A stretch of 64,000 bases of DNA from Xanthomonas theicola (GTDB taxonomy: Bacteria > Pseudomonadota > Gammaproteobacteria > Xanthomonadales > Xanthomonadaceae), in the NCBI RefSeq assembly GCF_014236795.1, contig NZ_CP049017.1:1590001-1654000 (forward strand), written 5' to 3'. The position numbers were made by a program, and so were the translations under genes. Below, piece after piece: positions 25,903 through 34,990 of this stretch; positions within the stretch are counted from its first letter, which is position 1; each line of letters opens with the position of its first letter. Under the pieces are notes generated by a model that was not told the DNA's origin, ran no database searches, and saw only the letters and a list, made by a program, of their open reading frames with translations.

Positions 25903-28374
25903 ATGTTCATTCCAGACACTTCGATCAGCGAGTTCATCACCATCTCCACGCACGTCGCACCGTCGGTGCTCAAGACGACGGGAGGAGACTTCATGCTGAC
26001 CTGGCATCTGGCAGGGCTGCCGTTCGTCGGCCGCGAGGAGTGGGAGATCGAGCATCGCCACAACACATTCAACCGGATGCTGCAGACCCTGCGCGCCCCG
26101 GATTTCGCCAATGTCGCCTTCTGGGTGCACGACGTGCGCCGCCGCCGCCGCATCAAGTCGAACGGCAAGTTCCACCAAGCATTCAACCAGGCGCTCTCGG
26201 AGCACTACTACGGCGCGCTTTCGTCGCAAAAGATCATGCAGAACGAGTTGTATCTGACCATGATCTACCGCCCCGTCGTCACCGGCAAACGGTTGATGGA
26301 CAAATCGTCCAATATCGCGCAGCTGCAAACCGAGCAGAACCAGTCGATCGCCAAGGTTCTCGAGATGGCCGGCAACGTCGAGGCGGTGCTGAAGGACTAT
26401 TCGCCTTATCGGCTCAGCATGTACGAAGCCAGCAATGGCGTGGCGTTCTCCGAAGCGCTCGAGTTCTTCGGCTACCTCATCAACCGGATCGACGAGCCGG
26501 TGCCCGTGCTGCAGGCGCCGGTGCCGGCCTATCTGCCGGTCAGCAAGCACATGTTCGCCAACAAGACCGGCGACTACGTGATCAAGACCCCCGATGGCGT
26601 CAATCACTTCGGCGCCATCCTGAACATCAAGGAATACACCGACGCGACCTATCCCGGCATCCTCAACGGCCTGAAATACCTGGACTTCGAATATGTCGTG
26701 ACCCATTCCTTCAGCCCCATGGGCCGGCACGACGCGCTGAAGGTGCTGGACCGCACCAAGGGCATGATGATCTCCTCGGGCGACAAGGCGGTCAGCCAGA
26801 TCCACGAACTGGACCTGGCGATGGACCAGCTGTCGTCCGGCAACTTCGTGCTGGGCGAGTACCACTTCACCGTCGCCGTTTACGCCGACACCCAGGAAAA
26901 ACTGTCGCAGCAGATCGCGACCACCCGTGCCGAGCTGTCCAATGCCGGCTTCGTCTCCACCAAGGAGGACCTGGCCATCGCATCGTCCTTCTACGCGCAG
27001 CTGCCGGGCAACTGGAAATACCGTACGCGCCTGGCCAACGTGAGCTCGCTGAACTTCCTGGGCCTGTCGCCATTGCACAACTTCGCCCAGGGCAAGCGCG
27101 ACAACAATCCCTGGGGCGAATGCGTCACCACGCTGCAGACCACCAACGGCCAGCCGTACTACTTCAATTTCCACGCCACGCACCCGGCGGAGAACTCGCT
27201 GGGCGAAAAGGCGATCGCCAATACCATGGTCATCGGCAAGTCGGGTACGGGCAAGACCGCCTTGATCAACTTCCTGCTCAGCCAGGTGCAGAAATTCGAC
27301 CCGATCCCGACCATCTTCTTCTTCGACAAGGACCGCGGCGCCGAGATCTTCGTCCGCGCCTGCGGCGGCAACTACCTCGCCCTGGAGAACGGCCGGCCTA
27401 CCGGTTTCAACCCGTTCCAATGCGAGCGCAGCGAAGCCAACGTGCAGTTCCTGGCCGACCTGATCAAGGTCCTGGCGGGCAAGCTCGAGTACACCTCGCG
27501 CGAGGAAGAGGACATCTTCCGCGGCGTGGAAGGCATGCTGGATACGCCGATGCATTTGCGCAGCATGACCAACTTCCGCAAGAGCCTGCCCAACATGGGC
27601 GACGACGGCCTGTATGCGCGCATGCGCAAGTGGACCGCGGGCAACTCGCACGGCTGGGTGTTCGACAACCCGGCCGACACCATCGACCTGGGAAAGGCCA
27701 GCATCATCGGCTTCGACTACACCGACGTCATCGACAACCCGGAAGTGCGCGTCCCGGTCGTCAACTACCTGTTGCACCGGCTGGAGGCCCTGATCGACGG
27801 GCGCCCGCTGATCTACGTCATGGACGAATTCTGGAAGATCCTGGACGGCAAGGGCGGCCTCAAGGAATTCGCCAAGAACAAGCAGAAGACCATTCGTAAG
27901 CAGAATGGCCTGGGCATCTTCGCCACCCAGAGCCCCGAGGATGCGCTGGCCAGCGACATTTCCGCGGCGCTGGTCGAGCAGACCGCCACCATGATCCTGC
28001 TGCCGAACCCGAACGCGAGCAAGGAAGACTACATCGAGGGGCTCAAACTGACCGAAGCCGAGTACCAGGTGGTCGTCAACCTCGACGAACGCTCGCGTTG
28101 CTTCCTGGTCAAACAAGGGCATGGCTCGTCGGTCTGCCAGCTCAATCTGCGCGGCATGGACGATGCGCTGGCCGTCATTTCCGCCTCGACCGACAATATC
28201 GAAATCATGCATCAAGTGCTCGAACGGAAAGCCAAGGAGCATGGCGTGGCGCCGGACGATCTGCGGCCCGAACAGTGGCTGAGCGAGTTTTACGCCAGGC
28301 GCAAGGGTTCCGGAAAATCGGCCTCTGCCAAATCTTCGCCTTCCGATAGCCGGGGTGCTGCCGCCGTCATCTGA
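25903..28374 (+). CDS. virB4: VirB4 ATPase
   Basis: Largest T4SS ATPase; 823 aa. The CagE/TrbE/VirB N-terminal domain occupies about residues 1-400 (GDFMLTWHLAGLPFVGREEW). The RecA-like ATPase has Walker A MVIGKSGTGKTALINFLL (about 441-458), Walker B PLIYVMDEFWKILD (about 633-646) and the later motif FATQSPEDALAS. The C-terminus ends with Ser/Ala-rich residues. The start is ATG 25903 (MFIPDTSISEF); no strong Shine-Dalgarno is visible, but upstream frames are unrelated. Confidence 0.96.
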   Translation: MFIPDTSISEFITISTHVAPSVLKTTGGDFMLTWHLAGLPFVGREEWEIEHRHNTFNRMLQTLRAPDFANVAFWVHDVRRRRRIKSNGKFHQAFNQALSEHYYGALSSQKIMQNELYLTMIYRPVVTGKRLMDKSSNIAQLQTEQNQSIAKVLEMAGNVEAVLKDYSPYRLSMYEASNGVAFSEALEFFGYLINRIDEPVPVLQAPVPAYLPVSKHMFANKTGDYVIKTPDGVNHFGAILNIKEYTDATYPGILNGLKYLDFEYVVTHSFSPMGRHDALKVLDRTKGMMISSGDKAVSQIHELDLAMDQLSSGNFVLGEYHFTVAVYADTQEKLSQQIATTRAELSNAGFVSTKEDLAIASSFYAQLPGNWKYRTRLANVSSLNFLGLSPLHNFAQGKRDNNPWGECVTTLQTTNGQPYYFNFHATHPAENSLGEKAIANTMVIGKSGTGKTALINFLLSQVQKFDPIPTIFFFDKDRGAEIFVRACGGNYLALENGRPTGFNPFQCERSEANVQFLADLIKVLAGKLEYTSREEEDIFRGVEGMLDTPMHLRSMTNFRKSLPNMGDDGLYARMRKWTAGNSHGWVFDNPADTIDLGKASIIGFDYTDVIDNPEVRVPVVNYLLHRLEALIDGRPLIYVMDEFWKILDGKGGLKEFAKNKQKTIRKQNGLGIFATQSPEDALASDISAALVEQTATMILLPNPNASKEDYIEGLKLTEAEYQVVVNLDERSRCFLVKQGHGSSVCQLNLRGMDDALAVISASTDNIEIMHQVLERKAKEHGVAPDDLRPEQWLSEFYARRKGSGKSASAKSSPSDSRGAAAVI

Positions 28375-28439
28375 CGATGGGCTGCCCAGGCCATGGGAAT
28401 AGCCGGCTGTTTCTCCAAGTTCAGTGTTGAGAGGGGTCT

Positions 28440-29231
28440 ATGGACATGACTATGAAAGCTTCCAATCGCTTCCGGATCATCGTTGCTGCGGTTGCGCTGT
28501 GCGCGTTGGCGCCTGCTACAGCGCTCGCCCAGTGGGAGGTGATCGACAATGAGCAAATCAAAAAGAATGAGGAAAATACCGAAAAGCTTCATGACAAGCT
28601 TGATGAAATCCACAAGGCGAACCTCATTGGCAAAAGCACCGGTGAAAAACCGAGTGGCGAGGAAGTCGAGAAGCCGAAAGAGAAGCTGGTAAAGGCCGAT
28701 GACAACGACGGCGTTTCCGATTGTGCGAGCACGACCTCCGGTACGCCCGTTGCCAAGGAACAGCAGCAGACCTGCGAACTCATCCAGCGCACCCGCAATT
28801 CGCAGTTCAACTACATGGTGGCGATGTACGACATCACGGCGAAGCGGCTGGAACGCTTGCGCGCGATCGAAAAAGAGCGCCAAGGCATCAAGGCGGAAGA
28901 GATCGGCAAGCTCGAAGACAACACCAACAAACTGATCGCGCTGAAGACGCTGATGGACATCGATCGCCAACAGACCGAATCGGCCATGTTCGCCTACGAG
29001 AAGCGCTTGGCCTACCTGACCAAGGTGCAGTCGGCCGGGGCATGGGCGGCGATGAACGGCAAGAAGGCGCCGTCCGCGACGACCACGGGAGGCGGCAGCT
29101 TGTTCGAAGGGTTTACCGGACTCAGCGATTTTGCCAGCAAGCTGGTCGGCGGAGCGGCGATGGCCGGGGCATTGGAGACCGCCAAGTCATCGCGTCCGGA
29201 CGGCTTCCAAAGACTGAGTATCGAGAAATAA
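28440..29231 (+). CDS. virB5: VirB5-like secreted pilus protein
   Basis: Exported protein of 263 aa between virB4 and virB6, the usual VirB5 position. The signal peptide ends LAPATALAQ. The mature part is helical: EVIDNEQIKKNEENTEKLHD, then a Lys/Glu-rich stretch, then CELIQRTRNSQFNYMVAMYD and RQGIKAEEIGKLEDNTNKLI coiled-coil helices with two Cys. The C-terminal 50 residues are Gly/Ala-rich (GLSDFASKLVGGAAMAGAL). Minor pilins of this family cap the pilus. Similarity to Agrobacterium VirB5 is low, so the name relies on context and helical pattern. Confidence 0.78.
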   Translation: MDMTMKASNRFRIIVAAVALCALAPATALAQWEVIDNEQIKKNEENTEKLHDKLDEIHKANLIGKSTGEKPSGEEVEKPKEKLVKADDNDGVSDCASTTSGTPVAKEQQQTCELIQRTRNSQFNYMVAMYDITAKRLERLRAIEKERQGIKAEEIGKLEDNTNKLIALKTLMDIDRQQTESAMFAYEKRLAYLTKVQSAGAWAAMNGKKAPSATTTGGGSLFEGFTGLSDFASKLVGGAAMAGALETAKSSRPDGFQRLSIEK

Positions 29232-29316
29232 TCGGTCTTGTTCCGGTTCCTTTCGAACGGGCGCCGGTCCACAGCAGTAACGTTCAGCGGCGAACATATC
29301 GCATCATGGAGCAGTC

Positions 29317-30420
29317 ATGGATTTTTTACAGAATATAGGAAACTACGCGTTCTTCACGCTCATCAACAATTTCTTGCGTGACGAGATCGACTATTTCCAA
29401 TGGTCGCTGTTGATCCGGATGTCGTGGTGGGTGACGGTGACGGCGATGAGCGCGCTGACGCTATGGGTGCTGTTCAAGGGTTACCGCGTGGTGACGGGCC
29501 AGTCGCGAGAGATCGCGATGGACCTGGTGGTGACGGCGTTGCGAGCGGTGCTGATCATTGGAGTGGCGATGAGCATGGTGTCGGCGGCCAGGCCGGGTGC
29601 GAGCCAGAGCGATGGTCTGATGAGCGGGTTGTACTGGAAGCTGACCGACGGGCTGAGCAGCGCGATCGTGAAGACGGTGACCGGTGACACGCGCAGTCCG
29701 TACGAGGCGATCGACAGGAACCTGTTTTTGATGCAGGTGGCGCTGACGAGCATCGACCAGATCCAGACGGGCGGCGACGCGGATCTGGGTCAGAAGAAAG
29801 ACCAGGCGCGGTTGTTCACGGGGTTGGGGATGGCCGGTCCCGGGGTGGTGGGGGGATCGCTGCTGCTGTTGAACAAGCTGGCGATGGCGTTGTTCGTGGG
29901 ATTTGGTCCATTGTTCATTCTGTGCTTGCTGTTCGATGCGACGAAGTCGTTGTTCCAGAAGTGGCTGATGTACGGGATCGGGACGGTGTTCTCGTTGTCG
30001 GTGCTGAGTTTCACGGTGAGTTTGGCGACGAAGGTGGTCGGGGTGGTGGGTACGGGTTTTCTGGCGAAGTGGTCGGTGACGGGTGGGACGGGGGAAGGGG
30101 TGAGCGGGATGGCGTTGCAGCAGGGAGGGATCGGGTTGGTGTTGACGACGTTGATCGTGACGTCGCCGCCGATGGCGGCGGCGTTCTTCCAGGGGACGCT
30201 GGGGCAGTTCACGGCGTACTCGGCGTTTGGGCAGATGGGCAAGGATCCGGCGACGGGGCAGCCTTATACGCCGCAGGCGCCGGTTAGAATTGGTCATACG
30301 AATCCAGGCGATATAGGCTCTAAGGAAACGACTAATTACGCGAATATGAACAGGGTCGGTGGGGAGCAAAACCAAGTAGCCCGCCCCGGGACTAGAGGTG
30401 CTCATGAAGACAAAATTTAG
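29317..30420 (+). CDS. virB6: VirB6 inner-membrane channel protein, copy 1 (full length)
   Basis: Polytopic T4SS protein of 367 aa in the substrate path. The full N-terminus MDFLQNIGNYAFFTLINNFL is present only in this copy. Membrane segments include WWVTVTAMSALTLWVLFKGY, DLVVTALRAVLIIGVAMSMV, LLLLNKLAMALFVGFGPLFI and later ones to about residue 300. Up to PATGQPYTPQAP (about residue 322) it is GC-rich and almost identical to copies 2 and 3. After that a private tail (VRIGHTNPGDIGSKETTNYA ... RPGTRGAHEDKI) switches to AT-richer DNA. Its end overlaps the next gene. The tail motif GxRG near the stop is shared by all three copies although the rest differs. Confidence 0.93.
   Translation: MDFLQNIGNYAFFTLINNFLRDEIDYFQWSLLIRMSWWVTVTAMSALTLWVLFKGYRVVTGQSREIAMDLVVTALRAVLIIGVAMSMVSAARPGASQSDGLMSGLYWKLTDGLSSAIVKTVTGDTRSPYEAIDRNLFLMQVALTSIDQIQTGGDADLGQKKDQARLFTGLGMAGPGVVGGSLLLLNKLAMALFVGFGPLFILCLLFDATKSLFQKWLMYGIGTVFSLSVLSFTVSLATKVVGVVGTGFLAKWSVTGGTGEGVSGMALQQGGIGLVLTTLIVTSPPMAAAFFQGTLGQFTAYSAFGQMGKDPATGQPYTPQAPVRIGHTNPGDIGSKETTNYANMNRVGGEQNQVARPGTRGAHEDKI
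29411..30282 (+). repeat. virB6 core repeat, unit 1 (872 bp)
   Basis: Bases 29411-30282 recur at 33422-34293; I see a single difference (G at 29788, A at 33799, Gly to Ser). From 29481 on they recur at 36895-37696. The repeat begins and ends inside virB6. Such long near-identity within 8 kb gives strong recombination arms. Confidence 0.95.
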
Positions 30421-30907
30421 TTCTATCAAAAACAATACTTTCTATTTGACTGTCGTTGCAGCAATTTTTCTTTCTCAGGAAATTTTTGCTCAAACGGGCT
30501 GCCCCGTTGGGGTACAGGCAGGAGGAGCGCAATGTCTTCCTGATGACCAGAGCGCAGCACCGCCCCGTCCGACAGGAGAATGGATTAAAACTTGGGGAGC
30601 ATTGGTTAGCTCCAATCAAGCGCATGGTGCTTGGTCAAGCAAAGGAAAGTTTACTGAAAATGAAGCACGCCAAGATGCTTTGAATAGATGTTTCTCCACG
30701 GGGGCTTCTGATTGTAGCGTGGATGCAACTTATTTCAATCAGTGTATCGCTGTTGCTGGGGCAGGTGGTCGTGGAATCTACACCAATACTGGGAAAGATG
30801 AAGCTACTGCTAGTAAAAGAGCCGTAGGTGATTGTCAAAAAAAATCGGCGACGCAGTGTTCGGCCTTGTTTGCTGAATGCACGGATTCGGTGTTTAGAAA
30901 ATATTGA
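30404..30907 (+). CDS. DUF4189-type secreted protein, cassette 1
   Basis: Exported protein of 167 aa. ATG 30404, with AGAGG five bases before it, is preferred over GTG 30398; either start overlaps the virB6 end. The signal peptide ends LSQEIFAQ. The mature part begins TGCPVGVQAGGAQCLPDD and continues PPRPTGEWIKTWGAL, with ARQDALNRC, YFNQCIAVA and a Cys-rich end (CSALFAECTDSVFRKY). This matches the DUF4189 pattern, with at least six conserved Cys. Paralogues follow each virB6 copy (34453, 38997, 39501). The function is unknown; position suggests a T4SS accessory or protective protein in the periplasm. Confidence 0.82.
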   Translation: MKTKFSSIKNNTFYLTVVAAIFLSQEIFAQTGCPVGVQAGGAQCLPDDQSAAPPRPTGEWIKTWGALVSSNQAHGAWSSKGKFTENEARQDALNRCFSTGASDCSVDATYFNQCIAVAGAGGRGIYTNTGKDEATASKRAVGDCQKKSATQCSALFAECTDSVFRKY

Positions 30908-31186
30908 ATTTCTAATTTTTGGTTATCGAGTTAGCTAAGAATCTTTGGAGGGTATTGTTCTGACCTATCTGTCGAAATGAGATGAATAGACGAAATTCAA
31001 TTAAATTATATTTGTTACGCTTTTATTTAATGCAGGAATTTTACATATTTTGTTTTAATTGATAATTGTGATTGTGATCATGTTTTTAATATGGGTTCGC
31101 ACACGGCAATTTCATATGGAATTTTTTAATTTGGCGAGTAGGATTTTGTTTATTAAATAAATTATGGGCAAAACGAGTTGAATTTC
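30908..31186. other. AT-rich intergenic gap
   Basis: About 280 bases of strikingly AT-rich DNA with runs of T and A between the DUF4189 gene and the lipoprotein gene. No gene is seen. It could contain a promoter for the immunity-effector pair, but no clear -35/-10 stands out among the many AT-rich hexamers. Confidence 0.5.
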
Positions 31187-32026
31187 ATGTCGCGAAAATT
31201 ATTATTTGTGCTTGTTGTCAGCTTTTCTTCTTTTCTGTTGTCTTGCCAGAAGCAGAATGAAGATGTCCCTGTTTATCAAAGTAAGGGAGTGGGGGGCAAT
31301 AAAAAGCATGCTATTAGCGTGGATGCAGTTTCAATTACGACAGAGAATTCTCTCAAACAGGTTTCAATTGATTCGAATTCGCTTGAATTTATCGTAAAAG
31401 CGGTGCTGGATTCTGTCTATGGACGTAATAAATTCGATTCATCGCGAGGCTGTTGGCATCATTCCTTTCAGACAGGTGGAGATTCAATAGAATATTGCAT
31501 GATTGCCGCCAAGCCTGAAGCTATTAATGCTGATGGCGGCATTATGATTTATTTGCAAGCTTATAGCGATCCGCAAGCTGAAATATATTCTCAAGTCGAG
31601 CCTGGTCTGGAGGGGCTTTTTTTGATTGAGGTAGGTGCCGGAAAAAAATGGAGAGTTGTTGCCTCTAATCCTGCAATTGATAGGGGGCAGGCTGGTGATT
31701 GTGGTTGCCTTGATAGCAAGCTGATCGAAGTCGGGCCTAGTCGTTATGGTTGGTTGTCTACTATGGGCGGTGTGTGGCAAGGAATACAAGCGACTCACTA
31801 TTCACTTCAAGTGCCGATAGGTAGCAAAATTCGTGACGTATCAAACATTCCGCGTGTCCGCGAGAATTCACCGGGCGAAAGCAATACTTTAGAAGTTGAG
31901 CGTAATGGTGAGGTAGTGGCAGGAATGTATCCACTAAAAGTCACTCTAAGTCGGGGCGATAGTGTGTTAGAGACTCGTTTGGTCGCTTATGATGAAAAAC
32001 AGGGGTTCTATCCCTGGAAACCTTAA
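31187..32026 (+). CDS. Lipoprotein, probable immunity protein to the adjacent SLT effector
   Basis: 279-aa lipoprotein. MSRKLLFVLVVSFSSFLLSC gives a lipobox LLSC (Cys20). The rest shows no family I recognise: RGCWHHSFQTGGDSIEYCMI, VEPGLEGLFLIEVGAGKKWR, GDCGCLDSKLIEVGPSRYGW. ATG 31187 was chosen over TTG 31178. It stands 34 bases before a peptidoglycan-cleaving effector on the same strand. In X-T4SS systems each muralytic effector is paired with a periplasmic lipoprotein inhibitor encoded beside it, so immunity is the likely role (inference from context). The AT-rich base use differs from the chromosome and suggests transfer. Confidence 0.7.
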   Translation: MSRKLLFVLVVSFSSFLLSCQKQNEDVPVYQSKGVGGNKKHAISVDAVSITTENSLKQVSIDSNSLEFIVKAVLDSVYGRNKFDSSRGCWHHSFQTGGDSIEYCMIAAKPEAINADGGIMIYLQAYSDPQAEIYSQVEPGLEGLFLIEVGAGKKWRVVASNPAIDRGQAGDCGCLDSKLIEVGPSRYGWLSTMGGVWQGIQATHYSLQVPIGSKIRDVSNIPRVRENSPGESNTLEVERNGEVVAGMYPLKVTLSRGDSVLETRLVAYDEKQGFYPWKP

Positions 32027-32060
32027 GAATTTTAATGAGATATCATAGGAGGGTCGTTTT

Positions 32061-33413
32061 ATGGAAAGGATCGATGAGCGATGGGCTGAGCATCGTCAAG
32101 AATTGGAAGATGCTGCGCGAGATGCTGGTATAGATCCAGCCGTGATGATCAAAATTGCTGGTTTTGAATCAGGTTTTAACCCGCAAGCGAGGCCGATAGC
32201 TATCAGTAATCCAAATAATAATACCGTGAGGCAGTTTGACGGGACAATGGCAATCTCGTCCGCCTATGGATATGGCCAATTCTTGGATGGCACTTGGCAG
32301 CAGATGATCAATACCTATGGTGAAAAGTATGGTGTTGAGAATGCTGTGAATCTCACTCGTGCGCAGGCGAATTCGCCAGAATTGCGCCAAAATACTCGTC
32401 TACAAGCTGCGATGTTGGCTGAGTTTACACGCGATAATATTGATCGTGCTGCTCGATATGACGGAGAGGACGTTGTGGCGGATGTTTATGCAATGCATAA
32501 CTTGGGTGTCGGTGACGGTTCCAGATTCCTTCAAGCAGTGCATGATCATCCGGATGCCAAGGTGAGCAGCGTGCTGAGTGCTCAGGTCATCAGGGGAAAT
32601 GCCTCCCTGTATGGTGATGGAAATATTACCAATGCCCAAGCTTATGCGGCCATGGGACGGCAGATGGATAGGTATTCTGGCTATGCTGAGACTGTAACGA
32701 ATCTAAAGCAGGCTTATCAGTCGAGTCAACCCGTGCAAGGGCCGCTTGTTGAAACAACATATCAGATACATCGTTCGAATGATATCGTTAAACTTGAACA
32801 AGGGCATCATGGAAAGTCCGTACATGAGCTGCAAAGTCAGTTAGCGCAACTCGGCCAGACCGGCCGCGCCGGCGCACCGTTGCACCCGGATGGCGACTTC
32901 GGTCCGAACACGCGCCACGCCGTGGAGCAGTTCCAGCGTGAGCATGGCTTGCAGGTGGACGGCATCGTCGGCCGCAACACCCGCGCGGCGCTGGACCAGG
33001 CAGTGGCGCAGCCTGCGCCCTTGCAACAGGCTGCGACGCCGTTGCTATCGGATCCCCATCACCCGCAGCACGCCTTGTACGCCGGCGCCGTGCGCGCGCT
33101 GGAAAAGCTTGGCGAGCGCGGCGGCTTTGCCAATCGCCAGGCATTGGAGCAGGCGGCCGGGCAGATGGCGTTGGAGGCCAAGGTCAGCGGCCTGGATCGG
33201 ATCGACCATGTGGTGGCGAACAAGGACGGGCGCGGCCTGATCGCGGTGCAGTGCGGGTTGAATGATCCGGCGATGCATCGGGTGTACGTGGATCGCGAAC
33301 AGGCGCAGGCGCAGCCATTGCAGGAGAGTACGCGGCAGATGGCCGAGGAAGTACAGCGGCAGGCCCAGACGCAGCAGGTCGCGTCGAGGGAGCCGGTCGC
33401 GATGTCGCGGTAG
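32061..33413 (+). CDS. X-T4SS effector: SLT transglycosylase - PG-binding - XVIPCD
   Basis: 450-aa antibacterial effector for delivery into rival cells. Residues about 15-170 form a lytic-transglycosylase-like fold with presumed catalytic Glu36 in IKIAGFESGFNPQARP and the SAYGYGQFLDGTWQQM motif. Residues about 244-315 are a PG_binding_1 domain (GDFGPNTRHAVEQFQREHGL, DGIVGRNTRAALD). From about 330 the XVIPCD secretion signal has HPQHALYAGAVRALEKLGER, GLDRIDHVVANKDGRG and DPAMHRVYVDREQAQAQPLQ, with a Gln-rich end. There is no signal peptide, as expected for VirD4-dependent substrates. AGGAGG precedes ATG 32061. Oddity: AVQCGLNDP has Cys where the sister effector has Gly. The 5' two-thirds is AT-richer than the 3' third. 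Confidence 0.92.
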   Translation: MERIDERWAEHRQELEDAARDAGIDPAVMIKIAGFESGFNPQARPIAISNPNNNTVRQFDGTMAISSAYGYGQFLDGTWQQMINTYGEKYGVENAVNLTRAQANSPELRQNTRLQAAMLAEFTRDNIDRAARYDGEDVVADVYAMHNLGVGDGSRFLQAVHDHPDAKVSSVLSAQVIRGNASLYGDGNITNAQAYAAMGRQMDRYSGYAETVTNLKQAYQSSQPVQGPLVETTYQIHRSNDIVKLEQGHHGKSVHELQSQLAQLGQTGRAGAPLHPDGDFGPNTRHAVEQFQREHGLQVDGIVGRNTRAALDQAVAQPAPLQQAATPLLSDPHHPQHALYAGAVRALEKLGERGGFANRQALEQAAGQMALEAKVSGLDRIDHVVANKDGRGLIAVQCGLNDPAMHRVYVDREQAQAQPLQESTRQMAEEVQRQAQTQQVASREPVAMSR

Positions 33414-33420
33414 GCATTGG
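32844..33420 (+). repeat. PG-binding/XVIPCD repeat, copy 1
   Basis: The 3' part of the first effector gene, from GCGCAACTCGGCCAGACCGG through the stop and GCATTGG, recurs with few changes at 36253-36850; the linker between the two domains differs by a short insertion. The repeat starts inside the coding sequence at the left edge of the PG-binding domain, so the toxic domain has been exchanged while the delivery part was kept. Confidence 0.9.
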
Positions 33421-34434
33421 GTGATCCGGATGTCGTGGTGGGTGACGGTGACGGCGATGAGCGCGCTGACGCTATGGGTGCTGTTCAAGGGTTACCGCGT
33501 GGTGACGGGCCAGTCGCGAGAGATCGCGATGGACCTGGTGGTGACGGCGTTGCGAGCGGTGCTGATCATTGGAGTGGCGATGAGCATGGTGTCGGCGGCC
33601 AGGCCGGGTGCGAGCCAGAGCGATGGTCTGATGAGCGGGTTGTACTGGAAGCTGACCGACGGGCTGAGCAGCGCGATCGTGAAGACGGTGACCGGTGACA
33701 CGCGCAGTCCGTACGAGGCGATCGACAGGAACCTGTTTTTGATGCAGGTGGCGCTGACGAGCATCGACCAGATCCAGACGGGCGGCGACGCGGATCTGAG
33801 TCAGAAGAAAGACCAGGCGCGGTTGTTCACGGGGTTGGGGATGGCCGGTCCCGGGGTGGTGGGGGGATCGCTGCTGCTGTTGAACAAGCTGGCGATGGCG
33901 TTGTTCGTGGGATTTGGTCCATTGTTCATTCTGTGCTTGCTGTTCGATGCGACGAAGTCGTTGTTCCAGAAGTGGCTGATGTACGGGATCGGGACGGTGT
34001 TCTCGTTGTCGGTGCTGAGTTTCACGGTGAGTTTGGCGACGAAGGTGGTCGGGGTGGTGGGTACGGGTTTTCTGGCGAAGTGGTCGGTGACGGGTGGGAC
34101 GGGGGAAGGGGTGAGCGGGATGGCGTTGCAGCAGGGAGGGATCGGGTTGGTGTTGACGACGTTGATCGTGACGTCGCCGCCGATGGCGGCGGCGTTCTTC
34201 CAGGGGACGCTGGGGCAGTTCACGGCGTACTCGGCGTTTGGGCAGATGGGCAAGGATCCGGCGACGGGGCAGCCTTATACGCCGCAGGCGCCGATGGCAG
34301 ATGCTTCAGGTTCTACTGGCACTGCAAAACATGTAGGTCAGGTTGAAACTAGAACTAGCGGTGTAGATGCGTCTAATTCTAATGTCGCTGGCCCTGGATC
34401 TCGTGGGCTAGCGTCTAATAATAAAGACGTTTGA
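33421..34434 (+). CDS. virB6: VirB6, copy 2 (N-terminally truncated, own tail)
   Basis: Core of virB6 repeated immediately after the effector stop. The earliest in-frame start is GTG 33421 (then IRMSWWVTVTAM), 337 aa; ATG 33430 is also possible. It lacks the first 31 residues of copy 1 and shows no ribosome site, so expression is doubtful. Residues up to PYTPQAP are identical to copy 1 except Gly to Ser in QTGGDADLSQKKD. The tail is different: MADASGSTGTAKHVGQVETR ... GPGSRGLASNNKDV. It may serve mainly as a recombination arm and donor of a new tail. Confidence 0.8.
   Translation: MIRMSWWVTVTAMSALTLWVLFKGYRVVTGQSREIAMDLVVTALRAVLIIGVAMSMVSAARPGASQSDGLMSGLYWKLTDGLSSAIVKTVTGDTRSPYEAIDRNLFLMQVALTSIDQIQTGGDADLSQKKDQARLFTGLGMAGPGVVGGSLLLLNKLAMALFVGFGPLFILCLLFDATKSLFQKWLMYGIGTVFSLSVLSFTVSLATKVVGVVGTGFLAKWSVTGGTGEGVSGMALQQGGIGLVLTTLIVTSPPMAAAFFQGTLGQFTAYSAFGQMGKDPATGQPYTPQAPMADASGSTGTAKHVGQVETRTSGVDASNSNVAGPGSRGLASNNKDV
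33422..34293 (+). repeat. virB6 core repeat, unit 2
   Basis: Second copy of the 872-bp virB6 core (offset 4011 from copy 1), with one visible substitution. The left junction is directly after the XVIPCD repeat (GCATTGG), so the two repeated blocks are contiguous here. Confidence 0.95.
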
Positions 34435-34452
34435 TGCTCTTGGAGGATGGAA

Positions 34453-34932
34453 GTGCGAATAAAATTTATCTTTATTTTTTTTACGTTATGGGCGGGTGTT
34501 GCTCATTCGCAAACGCGCTGCCCAACGGGTGTTCAAGCTGGGAGTGCTCAATGTCTGCCTGATGCTGAAGAAGTTTCGCCTCCACGTCCCACGGGAGAGT
34601 GGATTAAAACATGGGGTGCTATTGCCAACGCTGTAGATACCTCAAAGGCTTGGGCGTCTATTGGCATGATGTCTGAGAAAGATGCGAGAGTTGATGCATT
34701 AGATCAATGCCAGTCAGCAGGTTATAAAGGATGTGTAGTTATAATTACTTATAGAAATCAATGCGTCGCTATGGCTTCACCAGCTTCTGGCGACGGTGAC
34801 AGCGGGATGGCTTCTGCACAAGATATTTCCATTGCAAAAAAAAATGCCATAAATATGTGTAAAAAAAATGGAAGCACAGAATGCTCTGTGATCTATAGTG
34901 ATTGTACCAAGCCAGTATTTAGGGGATTTTAA
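34453..34932 (+). CDS. DUF4189-type secreted protein, cassette 2
   Basis: 159-aa exported protein, paralogue of the 30404 gene. GGAGG (34442-34446) directly touches ATG 34447 but is six bases from GTG 34453, so GTG is preferred (MRIKFIFIFFTLWAG). The signal peptide ends VAHSQ. The mature part shares RCPTGVQAGSAQCLPD, PPRPTGEWIKTWGAI and the Cys pattern (QCQSAGYKGC, RNQCVAMA, ECSVIYSDCTKPVFRGF), while the middle has diverged. It follows the virB6-2 tail by 18 bases. Confidence 0.82.
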   Translation: MRIKFIFIFFTLWAGVAHSQTRCPTGVQAGSAQCLPDAEEVSPPRPTGEWIKTWGAIANAVDTSKAWASIGMMSEKDARVDALDQCQSAGYKGCVVIITYRNQCVAMASPASGDGDSGMASAQDISIAKKNAINMCKKNGSTECSVIYSDCTKPVFRGF

Positions 34933-34990
34933 ATGGATCGCGGTGATCTTCTGATTTTTTATCATTCGAAAATATAGCGGCGGTGATTCC

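Noticed and set aside
29461..30435. Minus-strand open frames opposite each virB6 copy
   Set aside because: They are exact shadows that recur wherever virB6 recurs, with repetitive Arg/His/Gln composition and no ribosome site.
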